Positions 22,044 to 23,319 of a stretch of DNA of 23,319 nucleotides are shown here, one piece after another. Numbering within the stretch: position 1 is the stretch's first letter; the number at the start of each line of letters is the position of its first letter. The translations under genes and the position numbers were made by a program. Below the pieces are notes generated by a model. That model made no database searches, was not told where the DNA came from, and saw only the letters and a program-made list of their open reading frames with translations. This stretch comes from Reclinomonas americana ATCC 50394. Its lineage: Eukaryota; Jakobida; Jakobea; Jakobida. Location of the stretch: the NCBI GenBank assembly GCA_048213135.1, contig PS015471.1:14713-38031 (forward strand), in the 5' to 3' direction.

Positions 22044-22688
22044 TCAGAAGCAACAATCGCAGCTGCACGACAACAGAGCACGCACGAATGAGTTAGCACA
22101 AAACGCCCACGTGTGAGAAAGACGACATCGCAACTCAAAGGGACACAACGGGGTGTCGCCACCCTTGCCGATCCGCAGCTCCTCCGACGAGTACACGCGA
22201 ACACCGTCGACAATCTTCCCTGCACCACAAAACAACGCGCGCACATGTCACGAATCGCGATCAGAGAGGTCGTCGACGTTCTCCCCCACGACGCAACTAG
22301 AAGCCGCTGATCGTGCGCCTCGTGGATCCGAGAACAGATCATCACCGTCACCGCCGCGCTTCTTGCTCTTCCTTCTGCTGTCGCCTTCTGTCACCTCATA
22401 GTCGTCGTCATCATCGTTGCCGGCGACTGCTGACGCGACCTCGCCTGCTCGTCGCTTGCTGCTCTTCTTCGCCGGTGCTCTTCTCTCCTCTTTCGCCGCT
22501 GCCTCCTCTGATGCCTCTGCCTCACGCTTCTTGCTCTTCACCACAGCAAAGATCGATTCGATGTCTTCGGAGGAAGCAGCAGCAGCAGTGGGTGCCTTCG
22601 TCGTCTTCTTCTTCTCCTCCTCCTTCTTCTCCTTTTGCTGCTTCTTGCCCTTCTTGGGCTTGACCTCCTTCTTCTTCCCGGCGTTCAT
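22044..22688 (-). CDS. DUF1764 family protein
   Basis: A small, basic, conserved eukaryotic protein of unknown function, probably nuclear given its Lys-rich sequence. Exons 5' to 3': 22298-22688 (ATG at 22688), 22135-22219, 22044-22062 (TGA); 164 residues. The N-terminal two-thirds is Lys/Glu/Ala-rich (PKKGKKQQKEKKEEEKKK, then SKKREAEASEEAAAKEERR) with an acidic run DDDDDYE. The conserved C-terminus reads KIVDGVRVYSSEEL, then GGDTPLCPFDCDCCF, the diagnostic end of the family. That Cys-rich tail appears only after removing the 72-nt intron 22063-22134, which is stop-free and would otherwise read through. Both introns start GTTGCG. The last exon is only 19 nt. The start codon is the only in-frame ATG before the Lys-rich region, 46 nt from the divergent microgene. 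Confidence 0.9.
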
Positions 22689-22734
22689 TGCGTGCGTGAT
22701 TGGGGGATGTCCTGCTCGTCGTCCGTGTGTGTGA
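22689..22734. promoter_or_regulatory. Divergent 46-nt spacer, presumed bidirectional promoter
   Basis: The start codons of the DUF1764 gene (-) and the Dad2-like microgene (+) are 46 nt apart. No TATA element is seen. A regulatory role is inferred from arrangement only, and depends on the microgene being real. Confidence 0.3.
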
Positions 22735-22984
22735 ATGCAGAGTGAGGAAGAGGCGGCGGCCACTGCACTGCGCACATCGCTGCAGGCACTGACGGAGCTC
22801 GTCGCACAATGATATGCCATGCTTTGCCTGCTCGTTTGCTACCTGGTTGTTGTTGTGCTGACAATGTTTGGTGCAGCGCACTGAGGCCGACTTGCACGTG
22901 CTCGCCGACAACTACCGCAGCATGACGCACGTCAACGAGGCGTGGAGGCAACTGATGCAGCCGCAGACGCCACCTCCATCATGA
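22735..22984 (+). CDS. Small two-exon gene, candidate DASH/Dam1 subunit Dad2-like
   Basis: Exon 1 is 22735-22800 (ATG, 22 codons) and exon 2 is 22877-22984 (TGA). The 76-nt intron has an ordinary length and a TTTGGTGCAG 3' end, but a poor donor, GTCGCA. The 57-residue product is predicted to be almost entirely helical: an acidic start (MQSEEEAAATALRTSLQALT), then ADLHVLADNYRSMTHVNEAW and a Pro-rich end. The segment with L.VLAD, seven or so residues, then V...W...L resembles the most conserved part of Dad2, a kinetochore protein of the DASH complex that couples chromosomes to microtubules in fungi and some protists. It is shorter than known Dad2 proteins. Other small coiled-coil subunits (BLOC-1, Mediator, HAUS) cannot be excluded. 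If the first exon is wrong, exon 2 could belong to a different 5' end. Confidence 0.45.
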
Positions 22985-23080
22985 CATGAACTTGTGGATG
23001 TTTTTTCTTATCTAATGATTGCATTCACTACTCGCGAGGGCCCTCCGCACTCCCCGAGTACGGCTGGCTCCCACATTCTA

Positions 23081-23319
23081 TCACCACTTGACCTGCGGAT
23101 TGCTCACAAACGCAGCATAATCGTCGCCATTGAAGATCGAGATCTCGGTCTCGTTTTCTGCACATGTACACCAGCAGCAGGCGGCTGAGTAACTCGCCAA
23201 GAGAGAGAAAACTCTATATATCCCTCTCACCGACACCTGCGTCGGCCAGCGTCTGATCATCGTGGATCCACAGTCGCTCGTCGGGATTGGTGTTCACAAT
23301 GAGATCCGATGTCTTTTGT
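23081..23319 (-). CDS. 3' end of an unidentified gene, ubiquitin-like character
   Basis: Two exons are visible: 23231-23319 (open to the window edge) and 23081-23157 (TGA), joined in phase 1 across a 73-nt intron with a GTGAGA donor and a GTGCAG acceptor. The 54 encoded residues include NPDERLWIHDDQTLADAGV followed by ENETEISIF and DDYAAFVSNPQVKW. The pattern of a charged loop, LW, D.TL..AGV and a short strand with acidic residues recalls the second half of a ubiquitin-like fold, as at the C-termini of some deubiquitinases. I cannot assign a family. The rest lies outside the window. Confidence 0.6.

Noticed and set aside
2164-22297. Introner elements as the source of the GTTGCG introns
   Set aside because: Aligning the nine introns by eye shows similarity only at the first 6-7 bases; the interiors and 3' ends are unrelated, so recent insertion of a common element is not supported.
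1-23319. Bacterial contamination or prokaryotic operon, CRISPR array, tRNA or rRNA genes, transposon ends
   Set aside because: All genes are broken by phased GT-AG introns. No spaced direct repeats, cloverleaf-like sequence, terminal inverted repeats or transposase/reverse transcriptase motifs were seen.

Overview
The window is nuclear DNA of an intron-rich, compact eukaryotic genome. Every recognisable protein is split by short GT-AG introns, mostly 54-92 nt, and reading frame and family motifs are restored only when these are removed. Intergenic distances are often under 120 nt. A LRRC71-like protein (a family linked to motile cilia) and a possible DASH/Dam1-type microgene suggest a flagellated unicellular eukaryote. 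I cannot name the lineage. I saw no tRNA, rRNA, CRISPR array, transposon or viral gene. Three assembly gaps interrupt the window (498-1106, 8696-9029, 17163-17731), and each touches a gene.

Layout, left to right. A fragment of coding sequence (214-444, +), weakly like the end of a telobox Myb domain, runs towards the first gap. After the gap comes a + strand BTB-BACK-MATH protein (1107-4084). It converges on a very large polytopic membrane protein of unknown family (4203-8560, -), whose 5' end is lost in a (CA)n tract and the second gap. Next are a LRRC71-like leucine-rich-repeat protein (9104-10593, -) and, 46 nt upstream of it on the same strand, mitochondrial methionyl-tRNA formyltransferase (10640-11984, -). 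The latter shares a 66-nt divergent spacer with an ELO-family fatty acid elongase (12051-13403, +). The elongase converges on a TMEM260/DUF2723-type protein O-mannosyltransferase (13507-16489, -). Only 49 nt upstream of that gene's start is the stop of a long protein with five calponin-homology-like domains (16539-21801, -, interrupted by the third gap). Then come a DUF1764 protein (22044-22688, -), a divergent 57-codon microgene resembling DASH subunit Dad2 (22735-22984, +), and the 3' end of a gene with ubiquitin-like character (23081-23319, -).

The genes do not form one pathway. They combine housekeeping functions (mitochondrial translation initiation, ER lipid elongation, ER glycosylation) with cytoskeletal or ciliary candidates (LRRC71-like, multi-CH, Dad2-like). 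The most unusual signal is in the splicing. Of about 58 introns modelled, 13 begin GTTG and nine of these begin GTTGCG. Such donors pair poorly with U1 in the normal register, but look like ordinary GTGCGT or GTGAGT donors with one extra T at position +3. All exon models come from manual reading-frame and phase reasoning and have not been tested against transcripts.
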